This document shows positions 7,228 to 13,805 of a DNA stretch of 19,391 nt, in pieces. Numbering within the stretch: position 1 is the first letter of the stretch; each line of letters starts with the position of its first letter. Below the pieces are notes generated by a model, which did not search any database, was not told where the DNA came from, and worked only from the letters and a program-made list of their open reading frames with translations. Made by a program: the position numbers and the translations under genes. The DNA is from Candidatus Hebobacteria bacterium (lineage in GTDB: Bacteria > Armatimonadota > Hebobacteria > Hebobacterales > Hebobacteraceae): assembly GCA_029821235.1 (NCBI GenBank), contig JALGTT010000017.1, positions 1,495 through 20,885 on the forward strand. The letters are read 5' to 3'.

Positions 7228-8639
7228 AGAGCCTTAGGTTGACATTGCCGCTCGCCGTGGCGGCCGCGCTGATGGCGAGCACCGCGGTGCTCGCCTCCGG
7301 GTCGGGGGCGAATGCCTCCAAGTCGGTTCCGGTGCAGATGCGCTTCGCCCGGGAACTGACCGCCAACGAGGACTGGGACGAAGCGACCCGCCGCTGGGTC
7401 AAGATCCTGCATGAATTCGGTCCCTCGGACCAGGAGGCGCAGGCGGAGTTCCAACTGGGAGCGGTCGCGCTGCGGCGGGGCCGCGCCGACATCGCCGCCT
7501 CCCGCTGGGAGCGAACGGTGCAGCGCTACCCGGAGAGCGAGTGGGCCGATCGCGCCCGCGAGGGACTGAAGTTGTTGGGGAGGAAGCCCGCGCCCGCGCC
7601 GGAGGAGATCCAGCCTTACGTCACCGCCGACACCCCGCACGATGAGCGGCAGTTCCGGGTGTCGGTGGGGGACCTCGCCTCCGGCCTCACCGTGTTCGCG
7701 ATCCGCGATTTTCTCAAGGTGCCCAATCTCTATCCCGACAGCCCGCGCGCGGCCGAGGCGCGCTTCCGGATAGGCACTTGTCAGGCGATGCTGGGACACC
7801 CGGAGCGCGCGATCGCGCAATGGCGGCGGGTGAGCGCGGACTATCCCGACTCCCCGTGGGCGAAGCAGGCGCAAGGGGGCATCGCCGCCTGGGAGGCGAT
7901 TCTGCGGACGGCCGGCTTCTACGGACTGCTGGAGCCGGTGTCGCCCCTGGACGAGGACTGGCGGCCCTTCCGCTCCTGGTCCACGGGGCCGGACCAGGGG
8001 TTGAGTTACGCGGAGGACCTCTACGAGAACGGCATCTACACCTACGCGCTTCAGGAGTATGCGAAGGTCCTGTGTGACTTGTACACCCCGAAGGGAGGCG
8101 AGAACCCGCACCGCGCCTATGCCCGCTACCGGATGGGGGTGTGCAGCTATCGGCTCGGCCACCCGGACGCGGCCGCGCGGCAGTGGCGGCGCCTCCTCCT
8201 CGACTACCCGGACAGCCCGTGGGCGGCGAAGGCCAGTCGGGCGCTCGCGGAGCTGGCCGCCGCGGGCGAACTGTCGTCACAGGGAGGCGTTCCGGCCCCG
8301 CCCCTGCCCGACAAGCTCCCCAGCGGGGTGGTGAAACGCTTCAACGTCGCCAACCAACTGGTGGACTGCGGCCTTCCTCTGGTGGCCTCCAAGGAGTACA
8401 TGAAGGTGATGTACGTGCTCACCGCCGGCAAGCCGAACCCCTTCCAGGCGGAGGCCTCGTACCGGCTGGGCGAGTGCCAGCGGCTCCGCGGGCGGCCCGA
8501 ACTCGCGGTGAAGGTCTGGGAGAACACGGAGAAGCAGTATCCAGGGACGCCGTGGGCGGAGAAGGCCAGGAGCGCGATCGAGCAGATCAAGGCGTGGGAG
8601 AAAACGCTCACCGCGAGCCACCCGGCGGCCGGGGAGTAG
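7224..8639 (+). CDS. Exported tetratricopeptide-type repeat protein
   Basis: A 471-residue protein with an N-terminal signal peptide (LRLTLPLAVAAALMASTAVLA, cleavage near residue 25). The rest consists of helical repeats of the TPR/Sel1-like kind. The best unit occurs in several versions: 'RYRMGVCSYRLGHPDAAARQW', followed by 'R-LLLDYPDSPWA-KA'. It appears near residues 75-115, 180-215, 300-335 and 410-450. Such proteins usually act as periplasmic scaffolds for protein complexes. It is translationally coupled to the solute-binding gene and followed by the membrane ferredoxin, so it may organise the uptake or electron-transfer components (inference). The ATG at 7224 has GGGGA upstream. Enzymatic motifs were not seen. 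Confidence 0.75.
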   Translation: MKSLRLTLPLAVAAALMASTAVLASGSGANASKSVPVQMRFARELTANEDWDEATRRWVKILHEFGPSDQEAQAEFQLGAVALRRGRADIAASRWERTVQRYPESEWADRAREGLKLLGRKPAPAPEEIQPYVTADTPHDERQFRVSVGDLASGLTVFAIRDFLKVPNLYPDSPRAAEARFRIGTCQAMLGHPERAIAQWRRVSADYPDSPWAKQAQGGIAAWEAILRTAGFYGLLEPVSPLDEDWRPFRSWSTGPDQGLSYAEDLYENGIYTYALQEYAKVLCDLYTPKGGENPHRAYARYRMGVCSYRLGHPDAAARQWRRLLLDYPDSPWAAKASRALAELAAAGELSSQGGVPAPPLPDKLPSGVVKRFNVANQLVDCGLPLVASKEYMKVMYVLTAGKPNPFQAEASYRLGECQRLRGRPELAVKVWENTEKQYPGTPWAEKARSAIEQIKAWEKTLTASHPAAGE

Positions 8640-8644
8640 GCATC

Positions 8645-9460
8645 ATGGCGGAGCAGCCGCGCAGGAGGAAGGTCATCGCCCCCATCAGGCAGGTGGTGCA
8701 ACTGGCCGCGCTGGGGGTGACCGGCCAGTGGCTGTGGATCGGTTCCCTGCGGTGCCCGTACGGGATCCCCTTCATGTCGTGCACCCACTGCCCCATGCGC
8801 GTCTGCCCGGGCCGTTGGCTCCAGCCCTGGGTGATCGGGTTCATCGCCCTGTCCAGCCTCGCCGCAGGCCGGGTATTCTGCGGGTGGGCCTGCCCCATGG
8901 GGGCGCTCCAGGATCTGCTCGCCCGGGTGCCCAAACTTCGGGCGCTCAGCCGGCCCCGCTTCGGGCGGTTCGACCGCTGGCTGAAGGGGCTGAAGTATCC
9001 GGTGCTGGCGCTCACCGTCTGGGGCTTCTACGCCCTCAACAAGCGTTTCGCGGTGCCGGTGCGGGCGCACGGCGACTGGAGCCTGGACGCGGTCCGCGTC
9101 GCCTGGCTCACCTCGGACGTGTACAGCCACATCCGCGTCATCGCCCTGGTGGCCGGGGTGGTGCTCGCGCTCGCGCTGACGCGCATCTGGTGCCGCTACC
9201 TGTGCCCTCTGGGCGCCCTCCTCACTCTGGGGAACAAGATCAGCGTGTGGCACCTGCGCCGCGACATGGACAAGTGCAGCGGCTGCGGCAAGTACCCGCG
9301 GGAATGCCGCACCTACACCACGCCCGGCACCTCAGACTGCGTGGTGTGCGGGGATTGTGTGGAGGGGTGCCCGCGGCATGCCATCTCCTTCGGGCTGCGC
9401 CGCCGCGGACGGGAGAAACCGGCCGACGAGGATGTGGCGATACCCCAGCAAACGGCCTGA
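8645..9460 (+). CDS. Polytopic membrane 4Fe-4S protein, NapH/CcoG type
   Basis: A 271-residue protein with about four membrane segments and a cytoplasmic ferredoxin-like tail. Two membrane-embedded cysteine motifs typical of NapH/NosR/CcoG-like proteins are present: VFCGWACPMGALQD (C79, C83) and RIWCRYLCPLGALLTL (C183, C187). The tail has CVVCGDCVEGCP (C232/235/238/242), a complete 4Fe-4S site. The other site, CSGCGKYPREC, has C211, C214 and C221 but Tyr217 where the third cysteine is expected. The N-terminus adds C37, C46, C49 and C54. Proteins of this type pass electrons across or along the membrane; here the likely clients are the radical SAM proteins of the locus (inference). The start ATG at 8645 lies five bases after the previous stop, and it ends the front operon. 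Longer frames upstream overlap the TPR gene and are rejected. Confidence 0.85.
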   Translation: MAEQPRRRKVIAPIRQVVQLAALGVTGQWLWIGSLRCPYGIPFMSCTHCPMRVCPGRWLQPWVIGFIALSSLAAGRVFCGWACPMGALQDLLARVPKLRALSRPRFGRFDRWLKGLKYPVLALTVWGFYALNKRFAVPVRAHGDWSLDAVRVAWLTSDVYSHIRVIALVAGVVLALALTRIWCRYLCPLGALLTLGNKISVWHLRRDMDKCSGCGKYPRECRTYTTPGTSDCVVCGDCVEGCPRHAISFGLRRRGREKPADEDVAIPQQTA

Positions 9461-9478
9461 GAAAAGGGGCGGAGGGGG

Positions 9479-9506
9479 TTGACGGACGCCATATATGGGG
9501 TATAGT
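9479..9506 (+). promoter_or_regulatory. Promoter of padR (TTGACG, 16 bp, TATAGT)
   Basis: A -35 box TTGACG (9479-9484) and a -10 box TATAGT (9501-9506) are separated by 16 bp, 27 bases before the padR ATG. The operator copy B lies directly downstream, over the expected transcription start, which is the classic position for repression. Confidence 0.7.
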
Positions 9507-9511
9507 ATAGA

Positions 9512-9526
9512 TGCAATCTACAGGTA
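9512..9526 (+). promoter_or_regulatory. Operator copy B over the padR transcription start
   Basis: TGCAATCTACAGGTA agrees with the mrp-side copy TGTAAGTTACAGGTA at 12 of 15 positions. It begins six bases after the -10 box, so a protein bound here would block padR transcription; autoregulation by PadR is the simplest reading. Confidence 0.6.
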
Positions 9527-9532
9527 AGGCTG

Positions 9533-9979
9533 ATGCGGGCTAGACGAGGACACCGGAGAAGCCACAGAGAGTTGCTGGGCGGACGGCCCTGCAGTTGCGA
9601 GATGGGCAATCTGTACCGATTCACAGAGCCCATCGTGCTGTTGGTGCTCGCCCGCCGCGGCACCGCGCACGGCTACCAGATCGCGGCCGAGGCGGAGCCG
9701 CTGGCGGTGACGCACGCGGGCATTGACGGCGCGGCCGTCTATCGCACCCTCCGCCGGCTGGAGACCACGGGATGCGTGACCTCGGCCTGGGACACCACGG
9801 GAGGCGGTCCCGCGAGGAGAGTGTACACGCTCACCGACCGCGGCCTGGAGCACCTGGGAGAGTGGGTGGAGGTGTTGGCGAGCATTTCCTCCTCCCTCAA
9901 CAGCATCCTGCGGGAGAGCCGGCAGGCGGTGGCGTCCCGCGGCGCGGCCGCCCCGAGCGCGAAGCGGGCCCGCAAGTAG
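9533..9979 (+). CDS. PadR-family transcriptional regulator with N-terminal Cys motif
   Basis: A 148-residue protein. The winged-helix domain of PadR occupies about residues 27-110: EPIVLLVLARRGTAHGYQIAAE, VYRTLRRLETTGCVTS, GPARRVYTLTDRGLEHL. The short C-terminal part (110-148) is Ala/Arg-rich. Just before the DNA-binding domain is PCSC (Cys20, Cys22), with Cys79 within it, which might sense metal or redox state. The start is uncertain: ATG 9533 has AAGG only three bases upstream, a TTG at 9572 or the ATG at 9602 (after the PCSC motif) are alternatives. It stands alone between two long operons, with operator copies both before and after it, so it is the obvious candidate regulator of the locus (inference). 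Confidence 0.85.
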   Translation: MRARRGHRRSHRELLGGRPCSCEMGNLYRFTEPIVLLVLARRGTAHGYQIAAEAEPLAVTHAGIDGAAVYRTLRRLETTGCVTSAWDTTGGGPARRVYTLTDRGLEHLGEWVEVLASISSSLNSILRESRQAVASRGAAAPSAKRARK

Positions 9980-10031
9980 CAGAGATTCCGATTTCCCACC
10001 GGCAAGGAGAGCCGAGGTGGCCGATAGACAA

Positions 10032-10046
10032 TGTAAGTTACAGGTA
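10032..10046 (+). promoter_or_regulatory. Operator copy C before the mrp operon
   Basis: TGTAAGTTACAGGTA, containing the perfect palindrome TGTAAGTTACA (10032-10042), lies 37 bases before the mrp start. No convincing -35/-10 pair was seen in 9980-10031 (GACAAT at 10027-10032 is the best -10-like string), so the promoter could be weak, activated, or partly supplied by read-through from padR. Confidence 0.65.
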
Positions 10047-10067
10047 GCGCGTGCGTTTGGTGCGCGC
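10047..10067 (+). promoter_or_regulatory. Hairpin in the mrp leader
   Basis: GCGCGTGC and GTGCGCGC pair over 8 bp (two G-T pairs) around the loop GTTTG, immediately after operator copy C and 16 bases before the mrp start. It could affect translation or mRNA stability; there is no T-run. Confidence 0.35.
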
Positions 10068-10083
10068 CCTTTGGAGGCGGCGA

Positions 10084-10899
10084 ATGTCAGATAGCAGGCC
10101 GATGACTCCTGCCCAAGACGAGGACCTGGGCGCCAGCCTACCGCCGGGCATTCGCTGCATCGCGGTGTTGAGCGGCAAAGGCGGGGTCGGCAAGTCGCTG
10201 GTGACGGCGCTCCTGGCGACTGCGTTTGCGCGCGCCGGCCGCGCCGCGGGCATTCTGGATGCCGATGTCACGGGGCCGAGCATCCCCAGGATGTTCGGCG
10301 TGCGGCGGGTGACCGCGGCACAGGAGGGGCGAATGTCCCCCGCGCGCACGAGCGAGTTGGGCATCCGCATCATGTCCATCAACCTCCTGATGGAGGCGGA
10401 GGACGATCCGGTGGTGTGGAGGGGGCCGCTGGTGTCCCGGGCGGTCGAGCAGTTCGTCACCGATGTCGACTGGACGGGCACGGAGTACTTGTTCATCGAC
10501 CTTCCGCCCGGCACCTCGGATGTTCCGCTGACGGTGATGCAGAGGCTGCCTCTGAGCGGCCTGGTGGTGGTCTCGTCCCCACAGGAACTGGTGGGCGTGA
10601 TCGTGCGCAAGGCGATCAAGATGGCCGGGATGCTGCAGGTGCCCGTGCTGGGGCTGGTGCAGAACATGTCTCACCTCATCTGCCCGCACTGCGGCAAGAA
10701 GATCGATTTGTTCGGTGCCGTCGACGCCGGGTCTGAAGACGAAAGCGGAATCTCTCTCCTCGCCCGTATTCCGCTGGACCCGGCGCTGGCGGCGCTCTGC
10801 GACCAGGGGAAACTGGAGTCCTACGCGGACAATCCGTTCGCCTCCATGGTGGAGGCCATCGCGCAATCGCTCGATGCACGCGGAGGCGACCATGGCTGA
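10084..10899 (+). CDS. Mrp/NBP35-family iron-sulfur carrier ATPase
   Basis: A 271-residue P-loop protein. The deviant Walker A GKGGVGKS (31-38) is of the MinD/Mrp type; the family's DADVTGPSIPRMFG follows at about 59-72, then WRGPLVSRAVEQF, FIDLPPGTSDVPLT and NMSHLICPHCGKKIDLFG, in which Cys200 and Cys203 form the CPHC motif that binds a bridging 4Fe-4S cluster in this family. Mrp proteins carry and deliver Fe-S clusters to client enzymes. The ATG at 10084 is preferred since GGAGG lies seven bases upstream; a GTG at 10051 would place the leader hairpin in the coding region. It heads the second operon, directly after operator copy C, and overlaps the next gene by 8 bases. Confidence 0.92.
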   Translation: MSDSRPMTPAQDEDLGASLPPGIRCIAVLSGKGGVGKSLVTALLATAFARAGRAAGILDADVTGPSIPRMFGVRRVTAAQEGRMSPARTSELGIRIMSINLLMEAEDDPVVWRGPLVSRAVEQFVTDVDWTGTEYLFIDLPPGTSDVPLTVMQRLPLSGLVVVSSPQELVGVIVRKAIKMAGMLQVPVLGLVQNMSHLICPHCGKKIDLFGAVDAGSEDESGISLLARIPLDPALAALCDQGKLESYADNPFASMVEAIAQSLDARGGDHG

Positions 10900-11740
10900 G
10901 CGAGTGAGGCGGTTGAGGGTCACGATCCTGGCCGACAACTGCGTGGCCGGCGGGGAAGGCGTGCTCGCCGAGCACGGTCTGTCCATGCTGGTGGAGGCCG
11001 ATGGGCAGAGCCTGCTCTTCGATGTGGGGCAGAGCGGGGTGATCCTCGGCAACGCCGCCCGGCTTGGGCTGGATCTGGACGCCGCGCAGTCCGTGGTGTT
11101 GAGCCACGGACACTACGACCACACCGGCGCGCTGCCCCTGGTGCTGGCCGCGCTGGGACCCAGGGAGATGGTGGCCCATCCGGCTCTCTTCCAGGAGAAA
11201 TACGCCCGCCAGCGGGGGCGCAAGCCCCGCGCCATCGGGCTCCCCGGCGGCGAGAAGCAACTCGTGGCGCGCGGGGCGGTGCTGAACCTGGATACCGAAC
11301 CCCGCGTGCTCCTGCCCGGGGTGATGACCACCGGCGAGATTGCGCGCACCACCGATTTCGAGACCATCCCGGCCTACTTCGCCGTGCGCGCCGGAAAGGC
11401 AATGCGTAAGGACGAGTTCGTGGACGAGCAGGCGCTGGTGATCCGCACCCGCAAGGGGCTGGTGGTGATCGTCGGCTGCTCGCACCGCGGGGTGATCAAC
11501 GCGCTGCGCCACGCGGCGGCCATCACCGGCGAGGAACACATCCACGCGGTGATCGGCGGCACCCACCTGGGCCCCGCCGACGAGGAGCAGGTGACGCGCA
11601 CCATCGAGGAACTGCAAGCCCTGGGCGTGGAGCGGGTGGTGGCCTGTCACTGCACCGGGTTCCGCGCGGCGGCGCGGCTGGCCGGCGCGCTGGGAGAGCG
11701 TTTCGACCCCGGCGGGGTCGGCTATCAGTTTACTCTGTAA
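10892..11740 (+). CDS. Metallo-beta-lactamase-fold protein, COG1237 type
   Basis: A 282-residue protein of the metallo-beta-lactamase superfamily. SHGHYDHTG (His72, His74, Asp76, His77) is the metal-binding HXHXDH motif; further metal ligands are plausible in GCSHRGVIN and the C-terminal CHCTG, and the sequence LLFDVGQSG precedes the motif as usual. It resembles the COG1237 group, which includes proteins annotated as dihydropterin-ribofuranosylaminobenzene 5'-phosphate synthase-like; the real substrate is unknown. It is translationally coupled to mrp (ATG 10892, mrp stop 10899, CGGAGG five bases upstream). Mrp, this fold and NifX-like proteins are often neighbours in anaerobes, but its role in the set is not established. 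Longer upstream frames overlap mrp and are rejected. Confidence 0.88.
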   Translation: MAERVRRLRVTILADNCVAGGEGVLAEHGLSMLVEADGQSLLFDVGQSGVILGNAARLGLDLDAAQSVVLSHGHYDHTGALPLVLAALGPREMVAHPALFQEKYARQRGRKPRAIGLPGGEKQLVARGAVLNLDTEPRVLLPGVMTTGEIARTTDFETIPAYFAVRAGKAMRKDEFVDEQALVIRTRKGLVVIVGCSHRGVINALRHAAAITGEEHIHAVIGGTHLGPADEEQVTRTIEELQALGVERVVACHCTGFRAAARLAGALGERFDPGGVGYQFTL

Positions 11741-11767
11741 CGGAGCACAGAAAGCGGGAGAGAAAGG

Positions 11768-12097
11768 ATGCGGTTTGCGATCTCGACAGATGGAGAGCAG
11801 GTGGCGCCCCACTTCGGGAGATGTGAGGCCTATACCCTGGTGGACATCGAGGACGGGAAGGTGACGCAGCAGGAGCGGATCCCCAATCCCGGCCACCAGC
11901 CCGGGTTCCTGCCCGCCTACCTTGCCCAGCAGGGTGTACGATGCATCGTGGCCGGGGGCATGGGGCCGCGGGCACAGGGTCTCTTCGACCAGCAGGGGAT
12001 TCAGACCATCGTGGGCGTCTCCGGCAGCATCGAGGAAACCGTCGCGGCCCTCTGCCGGGGCGAACTGAAGGGCGGGGAGAGTCTCTGCGAGCACTGA
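11768..12097 (+). CDS. NifX/NafY-like (dinitrogenase iron-molybdenum cofactor family) protein, copy 1
   Basis: A 109-residue single-domain protein. Recognisable family features are MRFAISTDGEQVAPHFGRCEAY (PHFGRC, His15 and Cys19), IPNPGHQPGFLPAYLAQQGV, and the loop AGGMGPRA (62-69), followed by GVSGSIEETV. The family binds nitrogenase-type metal clusters (NifX, NafY, C-terminal part of NifB) or is of unknown function in non-diazotrophs. Here it would be a small cytoplasmic carrier of a metal cluster (inference). It lies 27 bases after the MBL-fold gene and one base before the COG0731 gene. It differs from copy 2 in having Cys19 and His43, residues absent there, so the two copies are not interchangeable. 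GAGAAAGG precedes the start. Confidence 0.88.
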   Translation: MRFAISTDGEQVAPHFGRCEAYTLVDIEDGKVTQQERIPNPGHQPGFLPAYLAQQGVRCIVAGGMGPRAQGLFDQQGIQTIVGVSGSIEETVAALCRGELKGGESLCEH

Positions 12098-12098
12098 A

Positions 12099-12887
12099 AT
12101 GACCGAGCCGAGCAGCGACCAACTGGAGAAGGTGATCTACGGACCGGTGGCCTCGTGGCGGTTGGGCCGGTCGCTGGGCGTGGACATGGTGTCGCGGGCG
12201 GAGAAGACGTGCAGTTTCGACTGCGTCTATTGTCAACTGGGGCCGACCAGGCGCCTGACGCGGCAGCGCCGCGAGTTCGTGCCCATCGCGCGGCTGAGCG
12301 AGGAACTCGCCCGCTTGCCCGCCCTGGAGGTGGACTACGTCACCTTCTCCGGGAGCGCCGAGCCCACCCTCGCCGCGAACCTGGGAGAGGCGATCGTGGC
12401 CGTGAAGCAGCGGCTCTCGGTGCCGGTGGCCGTGCTCACCAATTCCTCGCTCATGTCTGAGCCCGAGGTCCGGAGCGCGCTCGCGCCGGCCGACAAGGTG
12501 GTCGCCAAACTGGACGCGCCGAGTTGGGAGTTGCTTCACATCGTGAACCGGCCGGCGCCGGGCATCACCTTCGAGAGCATCCTCGCCGGCTTGCGTACGT
12601 TCCGGGAGGAGTACCGGGGCGTGTTCGCCCTGCAGATGATGTTCTACGAGAGCAACCGGGGTCACGCGGCCGCGCTCGCAGACCTGGCGCGGGAGCTGGC
12701 CCCGGACGAGATCGAGGTGAACACTCCCCTGCGGCCCTGCGCGGTGAAACCGCTGGCCCAGGAGGAGATGACGGAGATCATGGACCACTTCTCCGGCCTT
12801 CCGGCGGTCTCCGTATACCAGGCGGAGCGGCCCGCCATCGAGCCGCTCGATCTGGAGGAGACCTTGCGGAGGAGGCCGGTGCTGTGA
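12099..12887 (+). CDS. Radical SAM protein, COG0731 family
   Basis: A 262-residue radical SAM enzyme. KTCSFDCVYCQLG contains the CX3CX2C motif (Cys38, Cys42, Cys45). The N-terminal YGPVASWRLGRSLGVDMV and FSGSAEPTLAANLGEAI are hallmarks of the COG0731 group (distant relatives of wybutosine enzyme TYW1); members commonly show SRR where this has SWR. The reaction is unknown. It sits among NifX-like and DUF5320 genes, where COG0731 proteins are often seen in anaerobes. The spacing of one base from the previous gene suggests co-translation. There is no additional ferredoxin domain. It may act on a substrate of the cofactor pathway, but a separate tRNA-modification role cannot be excluded; that would also fit the TrmO-like gene downstream. 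Confidence 0.87.
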   Translation: MTEPSSDQLEKVIYGPVASWRLGRSLGVDMVSRAEKTCSFDCVYCQLGPTRRLTRQRREFVPIARLSEELARLPALEVDYVTFSGSAEPTLAANLGEAIVAVKQRLSVPVAVLTNSSLMSEPEVRSALAPADKVVAKLDAPSWELLHIVNRPAPGITFESILAGLRTFREEYRGVFALQMMFYESNRGHAAALADLARELAPDEIEVNTPLRPCAVKPLAQEEMTEIMDHFSGLPAVSVYQAERPAIEPLDLEETLRRRPVL

Positions 12888-12932
12888 GGGGCTCGATGGC
12901 AGATGAGATGACGGAGAAGGGAGGTGACAGCG

Positions 12933-13247
12933 ATGCCGGCAGGTGACGGAACGGGACCGAGGGGACTGGGTCCGATGACTGGGAGAGCGGCCGGTTACTG
13001 CGCCGGATATCCGGTGCCCGGCTTCATGAACCCCTACGGGGGGTGGCGCGGGTGGTCCGGACGGTTTTCTCCGGCTGCGCCCGGCCTCGGTGCGATGGCC
13101 TTCCCGGCCCGCCCGGCTCCGCCCTCCGGCGTGTTCGCCGGGCGCGGACTGGGCATGGCCCGGGGTCGGGGCATAGGCTTCGGCCTGGGGATGGCCTGGC
13201 GACGCGGCTGGGGCCGCGGCTTCGGCCGCGGCCGGGCCCGGTGGTAA
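12933..13247 (+). CDS. DUF5320-like Gly/Arg-rich small protein, copy 1
   Basis: A 104-residue protein starting MPAGDGTGPRGLGPMTGRAAG, then YCAGYPVPGFMNPYGG, with the remainder rich in Gly, Arg, Pro and Trp. The head is the recurrent motif of DUF5320-type proteins, found beside NifX-like genes in many anaerobes; function is unknown. It has an excellent ribosome site, GGAGGTGA, five bases upstream of the ATG at 12933, so high expression is likely. A single Cys (in YCAGY) is conserved with copy 2. It is too low in complexity to be an enzyme; a scaffold, metal-buffering or condensate-like role is conceivable (inference). The C-terminal RGWGRGFGRGRARW is strongly basic, suggesting nucleic-acid or acidic-protein binding. 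Confidence 0.8.
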   Translation: MPAGDGTGPRGLGPMTGRAAGYCAGYPVPGFMNPYGGWRGWSGRFSPAAPGLGAMAFPARPAPPSGVFAGRGLGMARGRGIGFGLGMAWRRGWGRGFGRGRARW

Positions 13248-13263
13248 CCGGGCTGGGACTGTG

Positions 13264-13274
13264 CGTGTTACACG
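13264..13274 (+). promoter_or_regulatory. Small perfect palindrome between the two DUF5320-like genes
   Basis: CGTGTTACACG is a perfect 5-bp inverted repeat around one T. It contains GTTACA like the operator set but has a different outer sequence, so I do not count it as a fifth copy. It could be an internal site or chance. Confidence 0.25.
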
Positions 13275-13313
13275 ACAAACCTGATTGGAACAGATAGCAG
13301 AAGGAGGATGAAG

Positions 13314-13661
13314 ATGCCACGAGGAGATGGAACCGGGCCCATGGGGATGGGCCCCATGACCGGAAGGGCGGCCGGCTACTGTGCCGGCTACTCGGTGCCG
13401 GGGTTTATGAACCCCTACGGCGGCCGCGGACGCGGCATGGCCTGGGGCCGGGGCGGGGGCCTCGGCCTGGGCATGGCCTGGCGACGCGGCTGGGGCGGAG
13501 GCGGCGCCTGGGCCTACGGCCCGCCGCCCGCTCCCGCCTGGGGAGCTCCCTCCCCCGAGCAGGAGCTGGAGGCGCTGCGCAGCCAGGCAGACTGGCTGAA
13601 GCAGCAGATGGAGGCGATCAACCAGCGCATCCAGCAACTGGAATCGGGCGAGCAGGAGTAA
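13314..13661 (+). CDS. DUF5320-like Gly/Arg-rich protein with C-terminal coiled coil, copy 2
   Basis: A 115-residue paralogue of the preceding protein: MPRGDGTGPMGMGPMTGRAAG, then YCAGYSVPGFMNPYGG, a Gly/Arg/Trp-rich middle, a Pro/Ala segment (about 68-80) and a heptad-like tail from about 82 (EQELEALRSQADWLKQQMEA, INQRIQQLESGEQE). The tail is a likely oligomerisation coiled coil, which copy 1 lacks. The ATG at 13314 is preferred over 13308 because AAGGAGG ends directly against 13308 but six bases before 13314, and the protein then starts MPRGDGTGP like its relatives. The two genes are 66 bases apart and appear to have arisen by tandem duplication. The function is unknown. Confidence 0.82.
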   Translation: MPRGDGTGPMGMGPMTGRAAGYCAGYSVPGFMNPYGGRGRGMAWGRGGGLGLGMAWRRGWGGGGAWAYGPPPAPAWGAPSPEQELEALRSQADWLKQQMEAINQRIQQLESGEQE

Positions 13662-13720
13662 CCGGCGCTCTCGGGCCTGCGGGCCAGGAGAGATAGAGAC
13701 AGTGGAGGCAGACTGGACGA

Positions 13721-13780
13721 CGGCCCCCTCCCGCGCGCATCCCGCGCCCAACCCGCCGGATGGACCGCGGGCGGGGGCCG
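13721..13780 (+). terminator. Long GC stem-loop between the DUF5320-like and methyltransferase genes
   Basis: CGGCCCCCTCCCGC (13721-13734) pairs with GCGGGCGGGGGCCG (13767-13780) over 14 bp with one mismatch, around a 32-base loop. No T-run follows. It occupies most of the 144-base gap and may attenuate transcription into the distal genes or stabilise the upstream mRNA. Confidence 0.4.
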
Positions 13781-13805
13781 CCTCCCTCCGCCTTCGCACG
13801 ACACG

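Noticed and set aside
13264..13274. CGTGTTACACG as a fifth operator copy
   Set aside because: It shares only GTTACA with the set, lies inside an operon and has no adjacent promoter.
12933..13661. The repeated DUF5320-like genes as a mobile or CRISPR-like repeat
   Set aside because: The similarity is at protein level across one gene pair, with no spacers, terminal repeats or transposase.
11730..13799. A 689-codon minus-strand open frame opposite the NifX, COG0731 and DUF5320-like genes
   Set aside because: Low-complexity Pro/Arg/Ala-rich sequence with no domain; the plus-strand genes have good ribosome sites and conserved motifs.
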